Assembly (NCBI GenBank): GCA_015227615.1 | Contig: JAALGZ010000016.1 | Coordinates: 682,001 to 746,000, forward strand | Direction: 5' to 3' | DNA length: 64,000 nucleotides | DNA from: Labyrinthula sp. Ha | Taxonomy: Eukaryota > Sar > Bigyra > Labyrinthulida > Labyrinthulaceae | Part shown: in pieces, positions 46,405 through 58,001 of the stretch | Layout: every line of letters begins with the position of its first letter | Position numbering within the stretch: the stretch's first letter is position 1 | Made by a program: the position numbers and the translations under genes | Notes under the pieces: generated by a model | Database searches by the model: none | The model's input: only the letters and a program-made list of their open reading frames with translations | What the model was told of the DNA's origin: nothing

Positions 46405-49400
46405 TAAGGCTAGGTTAGAGATAGGGTTTATATTATTTCAAGATTTGATTAGATTGTTTATGTCCCTTCTAATGGAAATGATGACGTGGTTTTTGTATTG
46501 TTTTATCTTGAACTGCGTTGGTATCCTAAGGGAAATTTTAATTAGTATTCATGGGATATAATGTAGATTACAGTAGAAATTTGATGGCTAAAGGATTCAA
46601 ATTTCATTGGTATATCCCGTACTAATTGTTGCAGTAATGCCAGACCATGAATTCATGTTCAGTCCTAAGAAAGAAAAGTTCAGGAGAAAAGTTCAGGAGA
46701 AAAGAGTATCCACTATTTCTTTCGTGAATTGTAAATAGCTGCAAATCTACTAAGTAACAGGAGATATAAAACCATGACCAGTGAACAGTCAGAGGAAAAT
46801 TGCAAAAATAAAACTTTTACTTCATATTTGGTTTATATTTGCTTGAAAGAAAACAGATTTCAAGACAAAAAGGGATCAAGTTTGTGAAATCACTTTAAGG
46901 TTTATATTCCTATGAATTTCTACTTAAGTATATATTTCCTTCAACGGGATTCCTACTTAGATAATGTGTTTATTTTTCGAACTGTCAATTGTAATGTCGC
47001 CCAATGCAATATTATTATCATTTTAATGGTGGAACACGTAGGAAGCGAACTATCAAAGTTATCTTATTAGGCTGCGCAGTCCTTTCACTTCTGCTTTACT
47101 GCTGACGAGGCAAGCAAAATTTTCCTGAAACTCTTAGAATTTTTTAGTTCTTAGGCAGTGATTCGAATTCTCACATTTAATCCGCCCTAACTTTAGGGTT
47201 GAACCAAGAAAAACAACACAATTGCAGCGACTTCTTCCAAATGTAGTAAATGTGTTACAGGCATTGAGCTCGTATACTTGCGTTTGTCACTGTACAAAGT
47301 TTCATAAATATGTGTCTTGATATCAGATGCAATCAAGCTCTTTTGCAACACTGTTTTGACTAAGATGACTCACATTTCGTATCTCACAGTTTCAACACGA
47401 GATTTTTGTTGCTTTAACTTATCTCCCAAAAATATTGAAACGTTCCGGATGGGGATAGGTTTTTCCGGAATATCACTTCAGTGAAATGAATACTGGTTTC
47501 AGCTGGATGAACAAAAACCAAAACTTGTCATTATCATTGGAGAACCTTTCTCAAAGAAAAATCTACTTTGTCAGAAAGATCAGAATAGCAGTGTTAGGAT
47601 TAGGACTCTTGTGAGCTTCATGGAAAATTCACTTTGACAAACTTATTCCATGTACCGATAAGTCAAACCCTAGTCCCAAACTTGCGAAGAATATGGATTA
47701 TTTAAGATGTGAACGTATCTAAGTTTCACGCCTCTACAACCGAGAAAACATAGTTCTAGTGTGTTAAATTTGGCGAGAATATGTTGAGCAAAAGGTGTTA
47801 TAAACATGTCATACTTTATGCCGTAAACGAGAAAACGAGGCGTCTAGCTTTGTTTAAGAGCTGCGATGGGAAGCTCAGAGTAGAAATTACAGCTTAGGAT
47901 TAATACTTGTTTTATTAACTCACTCTAAGCTAGGCCTCCCGTTCTAAAATAGACCTCAAGGTTTCTACCAGTCCAGCTGTTTTCTGCACGGATCTCGATT
48001 GTCAAATGAGTTTCAGCGTGTGTTGTCATCAAACAGAATGCTCAGATTTTGCCATTAAACCCTTTTCATAAAAGTATTGTAGTTGGGTGATAACCGGGAG
48101 AGTTGCTCACCGTTGGCCAAGAACTGCCATGATGTAATTTACCATGAAGCTTTTGGGGAAGGATACAACCGGGGAATCTAAATAGAGTTGTTGATATCTT
48201 CAGGCATTTTGGATGAGGATTTAGTGTTTTTGTTGGTTAATTTCCACTGGGTTAAATTTCTGTATTTTTTTGAGGTGCTGGGACTATTGGTTATGTCACT
48301 TTTTGACATTTCACTTTTATTCATTATTTTTTTGGTGTTAAAGTGAAAGAGAAGATACAAATATTATTTGCTATATCTAGACTCCCTCCAAAGTCAGTAT
48401 AGAGTGGAAGCGGTAAGTCCATTTGGTTCAAATTAAACCAAAAAACCCAAAAATAAATCTAATGGTGCATTGCCAAACATATCATAAAAAGAGACACCGT
48501 TATGATTACCCAGTGCAGTAACTTTATTCTACGCTGTAGGTGACAGATAATTTAGTACTAAGCGCAAGTACTTCAAAGCTCTACCTATGCCACAGTTCAG
48601 CTGTTTCTCTAGCTGTGGATGTATACACTTCGCTAAAAGGAAATGAACACTTCCTTTCTCTTTATCGTTGCCAGCTCTGAACTGTACAGTTGCTGAAAGT
48701 AGAAACACAAAACCGCGTAATTAGTTCTGTGTGGTTCTCAGGAACTACAACTGCCATTTCTTGTAACATGTGAACATTCTTGTTCGTCTGTTTTTCTTAA
48801 AGCCATAGTTAGCTTCTAGGGAAAATATTTCTGCCCCTTCGGCAAAGTGAGGGGTTGAGGCACTCTTCAGGGATATCAACACAAGACAGTTCAATTAATA
48901 ACACTCTACCTGGATTATTAAAGTCCTTGGTCATACAAAATCGTAGAGGAATATTTCACTAAACATAATAACGAAAAAAACTTAAAGAGGAAATTATGCT
49001 ATTACAAGCGGCAGGGTTGGGTAAATACTTTGCCCCAGCAACAAGTCAGGCTTATCCTTGTAATATTACTAGGTAAAGTAGCTGCAAATGAGGTAAGAAC
49101 TCGAAACCTCAAGTCAAAACTCAGGATTATTTCCCTTACAAAAACAACGTGAAGGTCACACAACTTCTGACTTCAGGGTATGACTTGGCAACAGCGTGAA
49201 CAGTCAGTTAGGACTATGATTTTTATAAAGATGGGGAAACAGAAACGCCTTGAGAAATCCTTTGTGACTTTCTTTCTATTTCTATTTCAACTTGCTAATA
49301 TTCAGTGAAGCATAATGCAGCAAATAAAAGTATCTTCCTATTCTTTGACGCTGCAAAGAGGAGACCACAAGGTGGTTCTTTTCGAGTCGGGAAACTACTA

Positions 49401-49866
49401 TTTTCCTCATCTTATTTCCCGGCTTTGTCCGGTTTTCTGTGCCAAGATTAAGCCTCGGGGAGAGTTATACCCAGGACTCGTGCCGCATTCAATAAACTGA
49501 CCAGAGGAGTTTGCTCTTACCGGAATATATTTCCGTAATGTAACATTATTAATGGTAAAATATACCCAGTACTGTTTTTAAAATGTAGTGCAGGAGGTGT
49601 TATATTTATATATCCATGTTATAGTCATATTGTATTATCAATCTTGCTGTTAATATAACAGTACAAGGTATACTACATAGTATCATTGCGGAAATAACCA
49701 ATATTATTCACCGATTCCATTGGTCAGAATTTCTACTAAGCCAATCATATCAAGGTTCTTTTTAGGGATCTTTCCGGTAATACCAGCCCATTTTTTTGCA
49801 TCCGACCTAGAGACTGCAAAAATTATTGAGCCGTTTAAGAAAAACGAAAAGAAATTAAAATATAAA
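46405..49866. other. Spacer with a nested inverted repeat and a small tandem duplication
   Basis: 46553-46618 holds nested inverted repeats (listed separately). Near 46676-46703 a 13-bp unit (AAAGTTCAGGAGA) is duplicated in tandem. 49315-49500 contains a 61-codon ORF of higher G+C that I cannot support as a gene. Nothing else was seen. Confidence 0.5.
46553..46618. repeat. Nested perfect inverted repeats
   Basis: Outer arms GGGATATA (46553-46560) and TATATCCC (46611-46618) enclose inner arms GAAATTTGA (46576-46584) and TCAAATTTC (46597-46605). All arms are perfect. The layout is like that of the structures upstream of the seven-TM gene but with different sequence. Confidence 0.8.
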
Positions 49867-50638
49867 ATGAATAAGAATAATCTCCCCGCATTATCGCCGT
49901 TTCTTACGAAGTTGGTTAACATTGTATCAGTCTGTCCACCTCAGATAGCCGCGTGGGACGTCGAAGGAAGAAAATTTATTGTGTACAAGGAAAGCTTTGA
50001 AACCCATATTCTTCCCAGTTTCTTTAGTGGAACTCTAAAAACGTATAAAGCTTGGTATTGAATCATTTTTTAGGTTTGTGCGACAACTTCATTTCTATGG
50101 ATTCAGAAAGCAAGAGCTACAGGGTGGAAGATGGTGTTTTTTTCACGACTCCTTTCGAAAAGGCAGACCGGATTTAGTTGTACATATCAAGAGAAGAGCG
50201 AGTGTTAAGTCAGGTAACTATGCTTCAAGGAAAGAATGCGCTTCGTTGAAAAAAGAGATCACTGGGTTGAAAGAATATATGAATAAAATTGAAAGAAACT
50301 TTAAGAAAGAAGTTGAGGAACTAAAGTTGCTATTAAGTCAAGAAAGAAAACGCAAGTTAAGTCTGAGAGAGATGAATAATGAGTCTTCGCTAGATGTACC
50401 TTCGCGAAATGTTTTTAGACCAATAAGACCAAAGATAGAGGTGCAGCAAAAAGATGAATTTCAAATGAACAACCAGTTTCAACTTAATAAATTCTGGAAT
50501 GAAAAAGAACCTGGATCTAATTTGGATTCATTAAATGGGGTTCCGAGTTTGTATGAAGGTTTACCAGTTGAAAAGTTCGAATGTTTGGATATTCCACTGG
50601 ATCTACCTTTTGCAGATATGCATTATATTACCAAGTAG
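49867..50638 (+). CDS. Heat shock factor (HSF-type) transcription factor
   Basis: Two exons, 49867-50042 and 50074-50638, joined across a 31-nt intron, give 246 residues. The join rebuilds the HSF recognition region: FLTKLVNIV, WDVEGRKFIVY, SFETHILPSFF, then TLKT|FVRQLHFYGFRK and FRKGRPDLVVHIKRR, i.e. a DNA-binding domain at about 10-100. A coiled coil with heptad Leu/Ile follows at about 113-153 (trimerisation region). The C-terminal part is polar and ends with an acidic-hydrophobic patch that could activate transcription. The wing loop is short and the RGRPDL-like end is reminiscent of stramenopile HSFs. ATG 49867 leaves a 9-residue lead before the domain. An in-frame open stretch continues upstream but has no ATG. 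Confidence 0.92.
50043..50073 (+). other. 31-nt intron in the HSF gene
   Basis: It begins GTATAAAG and ends ATTTTTTAG. It splits the HSF DNA-binding domain exactly between LKT and FVRQL. Removing it restores the family consensus and the frame. Read through, it contains a stop. Confidence 0.93.
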
Positions 50639-50772
50639 AAGAGAACCAAGAAGACGTTGAGTTTTATGTTATTTTTTGTCCACTGCGTATTTCATCCCTT
50701 GCGTGAATCAAGTAAAGTTGTATACTTAAAAATAACATCCTTTGAGTTAGATAGGATGTACAAATTAAGTAG

Positions 50773-52719
50773 CTAGATGTTGTCAATAAATTCTATCTTG
50801 GGATCTAACTCGAATTGGGGTATTTGAAATAGGTGCTCTAAGGGTTTAAAAATGTATCCTTCTCTTCCCGTCAATTCTTCTGGACTATCTAAATTCGTTC
50901 CTATAATACTGAGATTTTGCATCGCCTTCATTTTTTCTATTATGTCTTCAGAAATTATATCATTTTCAAGTTTCCAACAATCCAACAACTCCAGGTTTTG
51001 TAAATTATTCAATAACAAGAGCTCATCCAAATTCCTCCAGCTAAACAAGACTTGAAATTTTACACTTGTTAAATTATAAACTTTACTTCGTGCCAAGCAT
51101 AAAGTTGTAAATGTACTACAATATAAAATCTCCAAAGTTTCCAAGGTCTCAGAGACAACATCAAACTCTGAAACCATTTCCACATTATTTAAGTTCTTTA
51201 GCTTTAAGTTTTTGATTGTCTGATTTTTAGCAAGGCTTTTTATATCAGTCAAAAAATAGCAAGAGTCAAAGAAAAGACTTTTTAAGTTTGGCAGGAAATT
51301 AAGATCATCAACTGTTTCAAGAAGGATAACGAAGGAAACATTAAGTGTTTCAATGTTCGTGCTCTTTAGTTGTTTCTCAGACAAAAACTCACGAGTAATA
51401 CAGACGTTGACCCGCCTTAGAGTCAGAACCTTGACTTGTGGAGAGTCTGCAATTTCTTGGATATCATGTAAATTGGGACAAGACGCAATAAAAAGATCTT
51501 CTAGATTTTTCAACTGTGATAAACCTTGGAAGCTCAACAAGTTGTTACATTTCTTGATTTCCAGCTTCTTTAATCTGTTCAAATTTCCACTAGATCCAAA
51601 GCTTAAATCAACCACCTCAGGACACTCTGTCAAAACAAGCTCATACAAAAAACGAAAGCGTGGAATAGGTGGTGGAAAATAAGTGAAGCTCCCCTTTTCT
51701 ATCTCGATTAAATGCTCATTTTCTTCTTCAAACGGACAAAATGCTACTGACAACGTTTGTAATTGTTTGCAAACGAACAAAAACTTAAAAGAAGAGACAC
51801 TCACAGTGTCAATAGTAACGTCATTAAGGAAAGAAGGATTACCTAAAGGCAAAGAAGTAACTTTTTCACAATGAAAAATTGAAAAACTGCGCAATCCAGA
51901 AAGTTCTGACAAGGATTCCGTATCTTCTAGAGACCTGCAGTGAGAAATATTCAATTTTTTAAGTTTAACTAGGTGTTCAAGTCCATTAAGTGACTTTAAT
52001 TTTGGACAGTGAGTAATCTCCAAGTTAACTAATGACGTGGCAGGTGATAAAAAGTCTAACCGTTTAATATAAGAAAAGTTGAGAATGAAATTTTCAAGAG
52101 AAGAAAATAAAGAAAGATCTATCTTTTTCATCTGTGCTAAAAAGTTGTCATTAGATTCAGGTATTTGGAGAATAGATTTTCCAAGAAACATGATAATTTC
52201 CAAGTGTTCAATCTTAGCAAGAGAGGATGAAACCTCTTCAAAAACAGAATCTTCCAAAGGCAACCAAATAAACAATATTGCTGAGTTTTTTATAATTAAC
52301 TTATTAATATTTTTGAAATCTTTCAAACCATAAAGCAGTAAATTTTCTTCTTTCTCTGAAATTAAAGAATCTTCTTCACGGTCATCTTTTATTTTAAGAC
52401 GATTTAAAAACTTCGCTGTTTTTTTGTTAAAGTGATGTTTGAAAAACGTTGATAAAGAAATATTTCCTTCAAGAACTAAATTTAACGAGCAAATTCTCCA
52501 GTTTTCACTAAATTTTTGAAAATAGTCAACAAACCAAAAATAATCCAAGTTCTGCGAATTTCTATATTTGGATTTGCTTAAATCGAGACAAGTCTTGCTA
52601 AGATTTTTATAAATGGTTTTGTTTATATATTGAAAAGCGAGTACAATGTCTTCGAAGAATAAAAAAGTTGAGATATGTTGTACAAGAAGTCTGTCTTCAA
52701 AAACTGCTTTTGCTTCCAT
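50773..52719 (-). CDS. Leucine-rich-repeat protein, possible F-box-like N-terminus
   Basis: The product has 648 residues. The first 60 residues (LLVQHISTFLFFEDIVLAFQYINKTIYKNL) resemble a diverged F-box-type helical motif. From about 130 to the end, irregular LRRs of 21-25 residues repeat the pattern L-x-x-L-x-I-x-x-C-P-x-L, for example LEITHCPKLKSLNGL and LKKLNISHCRSLEDTESL, like the LRRs of F-box/LRR proteins and plant NLR tails. No TM segment or signal peptide is seen. A role as a protein-interaction scaffold or SCF substrate adaptor is inferred, and the F-box part is uncertain. The gene is intronless with a TAG stop and convergent with HSF (134 bp between stops). The tRNA-Asn lies 69 bp upstream of its ATG. 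Confidence 0.85.
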   Translation of the reverse strand: MEAKAVFEDRLLVQHISTFLFFEDIVLAFQYINKTIYKNLSKTCLDLSKSKYRNSQNLDYFWFVDYFQKFSENWRICSLNLVLEGNISLSTFFKHHFNKKTAKFLNRLKIKDDREEDSLISEKEENLLLYGLKDFKNINKLIIKNSAILFIWLPLEDSVFEEVSSSLAKIEHLEIIMFLGKSILQIPESNDNFLAQMKKIDLSLFSSLENFILNFSYIKRLDFLSPATSLVNLEITHCPKLKSLNGLEHLVKLKKLNISHCRSLEDTESLSELSGLRSFSIFHCEKVTSLPLGNPSFLNDVTIDTVSVSSFKFLFVCKQLQTLSVAFCPFEEENEHLIEIEKGSFTYFPPPIPRFRFLYELVLTECPEVVDLSFGSSGNLNRLKKLEIKKCNNLLSFQGLSQLKNLEDLFIASCPNLHDIQEIADSPQVKVLTLRRVNVCITREFLSEKQLKSTNIETLNVSFVILLETVDDLNFLPNLKSLFFDSCYFLTDIKSLAKNQTIKNLKLKNLNNVEMVSEFDVVSETLETLEILYCSTFTTLCLARSKVYNLTSVKFQVLFSWRNLDELLLLNNLQNLELLDCWKLENDIISEDIIEKMKAMQNLSIIGTNLDSPEELTGREGYIFKPLEHLFQIPQFELDPKIEFIDNI

Positions 52720-52788
52720 TCTGATTTACAGGTTTATTAGTTAATAATATAAGTAAATATATAACGAAGCCTTATTCATACTGTAATG

Positions 52789-52862
52789 TCTTCCATAGCT
52801 CAGTTGGCTAGAGCGTTCGGCTGTTAACCGAGAGGTCGGTGGTTCGAGCCCGCCTGGAAGAA
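52789..52862 (+). tRNA. tRNA-Asn (GTT)
   Basis: The 7-bp acceptor stem TCTTCCA/TGGAAGA is perfect. The D arm carries the A box (TAGCTCAGTTGGCTAGAGC). The anticodon stem TTCGG/CCGAG holds loop CTGTTAA with anticodon GTT. The T arm GGTGG-TTCGAGC-CCGCC forms the B box. There is no intron and no encoded CCA. A short TTTT at 52870-52873 is the likely Pol III terminator. Confidence 0.97.
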
Positions 52863-52869
52863 GGTTAAG

Positions 52870-52873
52870 TTTT
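52870..52873 (+). terminator. Pol III T-run after tRNA-Asn
   Basis: TTTT eight bases after the tRNA end is the minimal Pol III stop signal. Confidence 0.6.
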
Positions 52874-55800
52874 CGCCACGAGTTGACGAGATTTCCATTT
52901 ATTGTTGTGAGGGGTTAGTTTATGCAATCAATTTATTAACAGTTCATATTTTGTGTTTAATATCTAATAGGTCTCTTAGTGTGTGTTTTTAAGCATTTTG
53001 ACCTTCAGCAAAGTATATTTATTTTATTTGCATTGCGGCTACCAGTTGCTGTCTGTAACTAGTCTGATAAGACCTCATAAGCTTCAATATTGACACTTTA
53101 GGTGCAACATCATAGTTTTCTTAACGTTTTTTTTTGGGTGGGAGGGCGACCACAGGGATATAATTCACCAACTTTTGCCTTCAGCGTTGAAATATTATGA
53201 ACTGTTTGGATATCTCCAAATTCCCATTGTGTTTTTACGAAACATTAAATACACTCAAAGTAATTCAACTTAGAGTTTAAATCTATGTAAATTTATCTAA
53301 TGATTATACCTTCTTATGTGTTTGGACTTAGGTTATATTTTGTAGGCAAGGAAAACTCCTCAAACCAGTTTTCTGCTGCGAGCAAAATGAGATTAACGAA
53401 GAGCCTCGTTATTTTTGAGCTGGTCATAGTTGCAGAAGTTAGAATTATAGAAATCATGTAGAAATAAACAAAATTTTGCATAAATTCAACTAGCTTTAGC
53501 TAACGATGAAAAAGGTTGGTTTCTTTCCTTTTTGCATTTCTTGTCAGCCTTCAAGATGCTAAGGATTATGAAACTGAGCTACACTATGGATTAGATGTAT
53601 CTACACATATCATGATTGCCTTGAATCGTACTTACATAATTACAAATACTAATTTAAAGCTATTATTTTGAATAAAAGAGTATTATACATGAAAAAGGGG
53701 AAGCTAATTGTAAGCATCCCCGACTGGGTTAATGTTGCTTTCATTGATTACAGTTGCACACATATTTCATAGAGCGCTTTATTTTTTATCAAGTTATAAA
53801 AAGAAAACTCTATCATAAATTTTATATTAAATTATTATGCTTACTTTAATATGGTCAAACTGAAATGGAATATACTACTCCTAAACAGCAGAAAGCCAAA
53901 ATGAATTTTTTCTTAATTCTTACAAATATTTGCTTTTTATACCAAGAGAGTTATATAATCTAATGAATCATGACTGACAACCTTGATCACCATATAAAGT
54001 GTTAGAGTTTGATATTCGAATTATTTAAGTGTTCAAACTTACATCTTCGAAGCGTTTGCTTCTACACCTATCTAAACAGGATGCACCTATTGATCACCCC
54101 CTACAATCCTGAATAAGAACTTGATTTGAGATCACCTTTTACACCTTGAACAAAGACTTGGTAGCAAAAAACTTTACCAAACTAGAATAAAAGGTGTTGC
54201 ATTGATTAAATGAAAAATTGACTGGAGTTGAGTTTTGGCAAAAACAAGTTCTTGATAACTTGTTAGTTTTTATCAAGTTAAATGTGAACTAACATCTTCA
54301 TGATGCTGCAATGGACGCATTAACAAATTACAATGCATTGAATGAAGGTATAATTCATATCTTTAACGGATCTTGCAGAGTAATTCTTGATACACGGACA
54401 TCAGTTAATACCGTTCAGAAGAGCCAGACTAAGTGACCCATTTGCAGCTACTCCAAATTTGCCAAGAAATGGGGCAAGTAGCTGGTAAGAAAATTATTTA
54501 CTATATCATGAGATATAATGCAGTCACGACGTTCTTTCACCATAACTGCTTCCTTAATGTAAATGTATAGATGGTAATCTAAGAACTGGTTAAAAATCTG
54601 AAATTAAGAAATGAAGTTTATGACAACGAATGATAGCAGCAGCTGGGTTCTTGGCAAAGTTTAAGATTGAAACATATTTAATTAAGCATGATTATATTCT
54701 TCAATAATATTTTAGTATAGTAGAGTTGGAAGATCCAAAAGAATGAAAGTATTCTATTAGCTAATTTTATTTTCTTTTAAATTCTTGATTTGTAACTTAT
54801 GTTAGTGATGAAGAAAAAACTAAATATAAAAAAGGTACTAAACTTACGGTTAATAATGTATGCCAGATGCAAAACATGAACAGTGTTTTAATTCTTTATC
54901 ACGTAACTTGCAAACTTTTTTCTGGTAATAGAAAAATAAGACTTTGACTACGTTTCCGAGGATAATGGCTTAGTTCATGTGTTTACTGGTTTTAACTTTA
55001 TTTTAGTGAGTCACTTAACCTGAAAAGCTTTAAAAAATTCTAGGATTGTGGCTGGGGCATATTACGTTGAATTGTTGCAGAGAGAAAATGACATGCTCAT
55101 ATCTATATCAAAGATTTGAATAACGAGTTCCTCATAGATTACAAGTTGTGAATATAGATAACAGTCTAACAATATAAGTTTTGATTGCTAAATAGTTAAT
55201 TAGGTTCTAAAACCTTACCACTCTGGATTATTAGTTGTCCCTTTGCATGTTTCTTGTAACTTTTGTTTATGGACCATTCCAACTACACAAAATAAGCTCT
55301 AATAATTGCCCACTTCTATGAGTTCAATGGTTCATTCATGAGTAGCCTGGGCGACATGATAGTCAGGGAAATCAATTCATTGCATCTCTCTTGATAAGTC
55401 AGAACATGATAACTAAGCTCTTAAGTATACATCTTCAATAAGTGGTTTACTAATCTAGGAAATTTCAATTTGGAATACTCAGTGTTCTTCCATGTGCTTT
55501 GTACCAGGAAATAACTATTTTCAACAATTTCCATAAGGCATTTTTCATATTTTACGAATTAAGCTATTGCTCTAATCAAAGAAAAGTGTGATATTTAAAT
55601 TCATGGAATGAAGCTTCGTATTACCAGCCGACAAATCTACCTTTATTTTTCTATGAAGAACCCATTGAGTCTTGAGTTCTTTTCCAGGTTTTCTTGAGTA
55701 GGATCTATTCTACTTGATCATATCATTTGAAAGAATTTCGGCCCTCAATATCCGTTCTTCACACATCCCGGCGAGTCAAATTTTGACTTTTATCGTAAAA

Positions 55801-58001
55801 CGAACTTAATAATTACAGTTGCCTATTATACATTGGGTTCTGTTCATTTTAATCTGGTAAAACGATTCGTTTACTAGCGTTTTGTTGCACGATTTTAAAA
55901 ACATCTTTTCCACAAGTCTGGTACCATATTTCTACTATTTTTTGATCTGGGTCAAAAATAAAACCCAGAATATAAAACAGAGTTGAAGTAAGAAAACAAA
56001 CTTCAACACTATGTTCTAACACGGTTATAACAAACAAAACAATCCTTCACTTAGCAATATTGGATGAGCATTGTTGAAGTGGTATTTATGAACCTATGTA
56101 CTCAAGCTTAAGATTTTTTTTCAACTAAGCCTCTGTTTTAATTTGTAAAATGTAGCTTGACAAAAATCTATCATGTGGAAAACCCAAATTCAGTGAAACA
56201 AGCTATTAAGAAATGTGCCTACCCAAAAGTCACCTGTAGAGTTAATTTCGCTTCAAATGTTTCTGTCATTTGAACCCGCTCCTATTTATACCCTTAGATA
56301 GACATAGATTATACTTTTCCTTAATGGTAGCATCATGAACATATTTTCCATTAATATAAACCTGTGTTCAACAATATGTATATTTAAATGCAGTTTCAAG
56401 TTAATTAACCTAGTGTGTATCTCCTAAGTGATAAGAGTCCCTAATCATATTTTCTCTAGCTATTATTTAGAAAAAATACTGTAAAGCTCTATATCTGGAT
56501 GTTAAACATGACATCAAGCGCTTTAAACTAAGGAATCTTTCACGTTTCTGTGGATTTCATCTCAAAGCAAAATGTAACGTAAGTGTGACCTCAACACAAG
56601 CCGATTTTATTGATTTCCATTAAAAACATAGCAATGCTCGAGATTGAATTAAGACATGGATGGAGACCATTTTAAGTGGGGATTAGCTGAAGGAGAATAT
56701 AATACTAAAAAGTCATATCTTGAACGGAAGCATGCCTACCTCCCAAATTAAAGAATTTATCTTAGTGCTGAAGATGTCTAATTTCAGAAAAGTGCACGTA
56801 GCTTCCCTAGCATGTGTATCGTAGCACATCTAGCATCAGGTATCTGTTGAATCATTCTCTACAATGTTATTGCGTTGACTGGGTGTGAAGTATATGAAGG
56901 AAAACGTACGGTCTAGGATTGCAATGAAAGTAAACACAACGTCTAGTTTCTTGCATTTTTTATTAGTTAACTCCTCACGAGGAGCAACTCTGATATAACT
57001 CAAGTAATTTTATGTGATTTGGAACTTATAGCACAAAATACCTTGAACTAAAGCAAAGGATATAATTATATTTAATGATAATTTACTGTTATTTCTTATT
57101 AAATTTTTCTAGTTGCTTACTTAGGATAACTCCCCAACTATATTAATTGATTAATCACTGAAAATCAGAATAAAATCCAAATCATGGAGTAATAGTCAAA
57201 TTTATCATTTTTTCTGATAACTTATTGTTCTTCTTTTACATAAGAACAAACTGCGCGTGTACTCCTTACAGAAAGAAAAGTTAAACTTGTTCCATCTGGC
57301 TTGACTGATAGCTGTTAGATATGATCAAATGGAAAGCTAATTTACGAATAAAAGAATGGGCTTCTATTAGCTTCTTAGTTTCCTAAAATTAAGTGGAAAG
57401 AACTCTCTGTGGAGTTAAGTCTAATTCTTAAGGAGACATTGTCGCTTGCTGCTTGGTCTCAACTAGGAACTAATTTCTTTATGCAGATTCCCTCAGAAAA
57501 TGAAAATATTAGTTGGGAATGTCGTTGAGCTTATAATGATTCTTTCATGTAATGCTATGGTGCATAGTTCATCTTCGTTTTCTTATTTTCTCGGCGAATA
57601 TTGAATTCTATACAGGATGATCTAGCTTGATTTTTTTGAAATTCAAAACTTTATGTCGGAAATTCTACAAACTCTTGCCGCTGCTATTATATCACGAAAA
57701 AGAAAGGGCTTACTTAAGAGAAGTTATGCAGAAATCAACTTAAGTTCCTGCGGGTTACATTTTCTCCACAAATTTCCCGAAATTCGGGTTTCCCGATATT
57801 AAATACCGGTTCCCGAATGACGACTTCAATTGCTAAAACTAAAAAGCTGCCACGTCATTAAAACCTATAACAAAAATACAAAGAATGGAAAAGATTACTT
57901 TGGAACCAAAAAACTCTAAAACTCAAATCTATCCCTATACGTTTATATACAAACAACATCCCTAAAGAAGTTTACACCAAAATTAGTAGAAAACATAAAA
58001 T
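52874..58001. other. 5-kb AT-rich spacer
   Basis: No gene is supported. Near its right end, 57774-57817 has three TTCCCGA units, the first in the palindrome CCCGAAATTCGGG. Confidence 0.55.
57774..57817. repeat. Cluster of TTCCCGA units with a palindrome
   Basis: TTCCCGA occurs three times within 44 bp, and the first copy forms CCCGAAATTCGGG with an inverted partner. It lies about 185 bp beyond the 3' end of the PP2C gene. A protein-binding site cluster is possible. Confidence 0.5.

Noticed and set aside
47155-47180. GTGATTCGAATTCTCAC, a T-loop-like sequence
   Set aside because: No matching acceptor, D or anticodon arms lie upstream at tRNA spacing.
49315-49500. 61-codon plus-strand ORF in a GC-richer patch
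   Set aside because: No domain, no neighbour support, and it would be the only gene ending in TGA.
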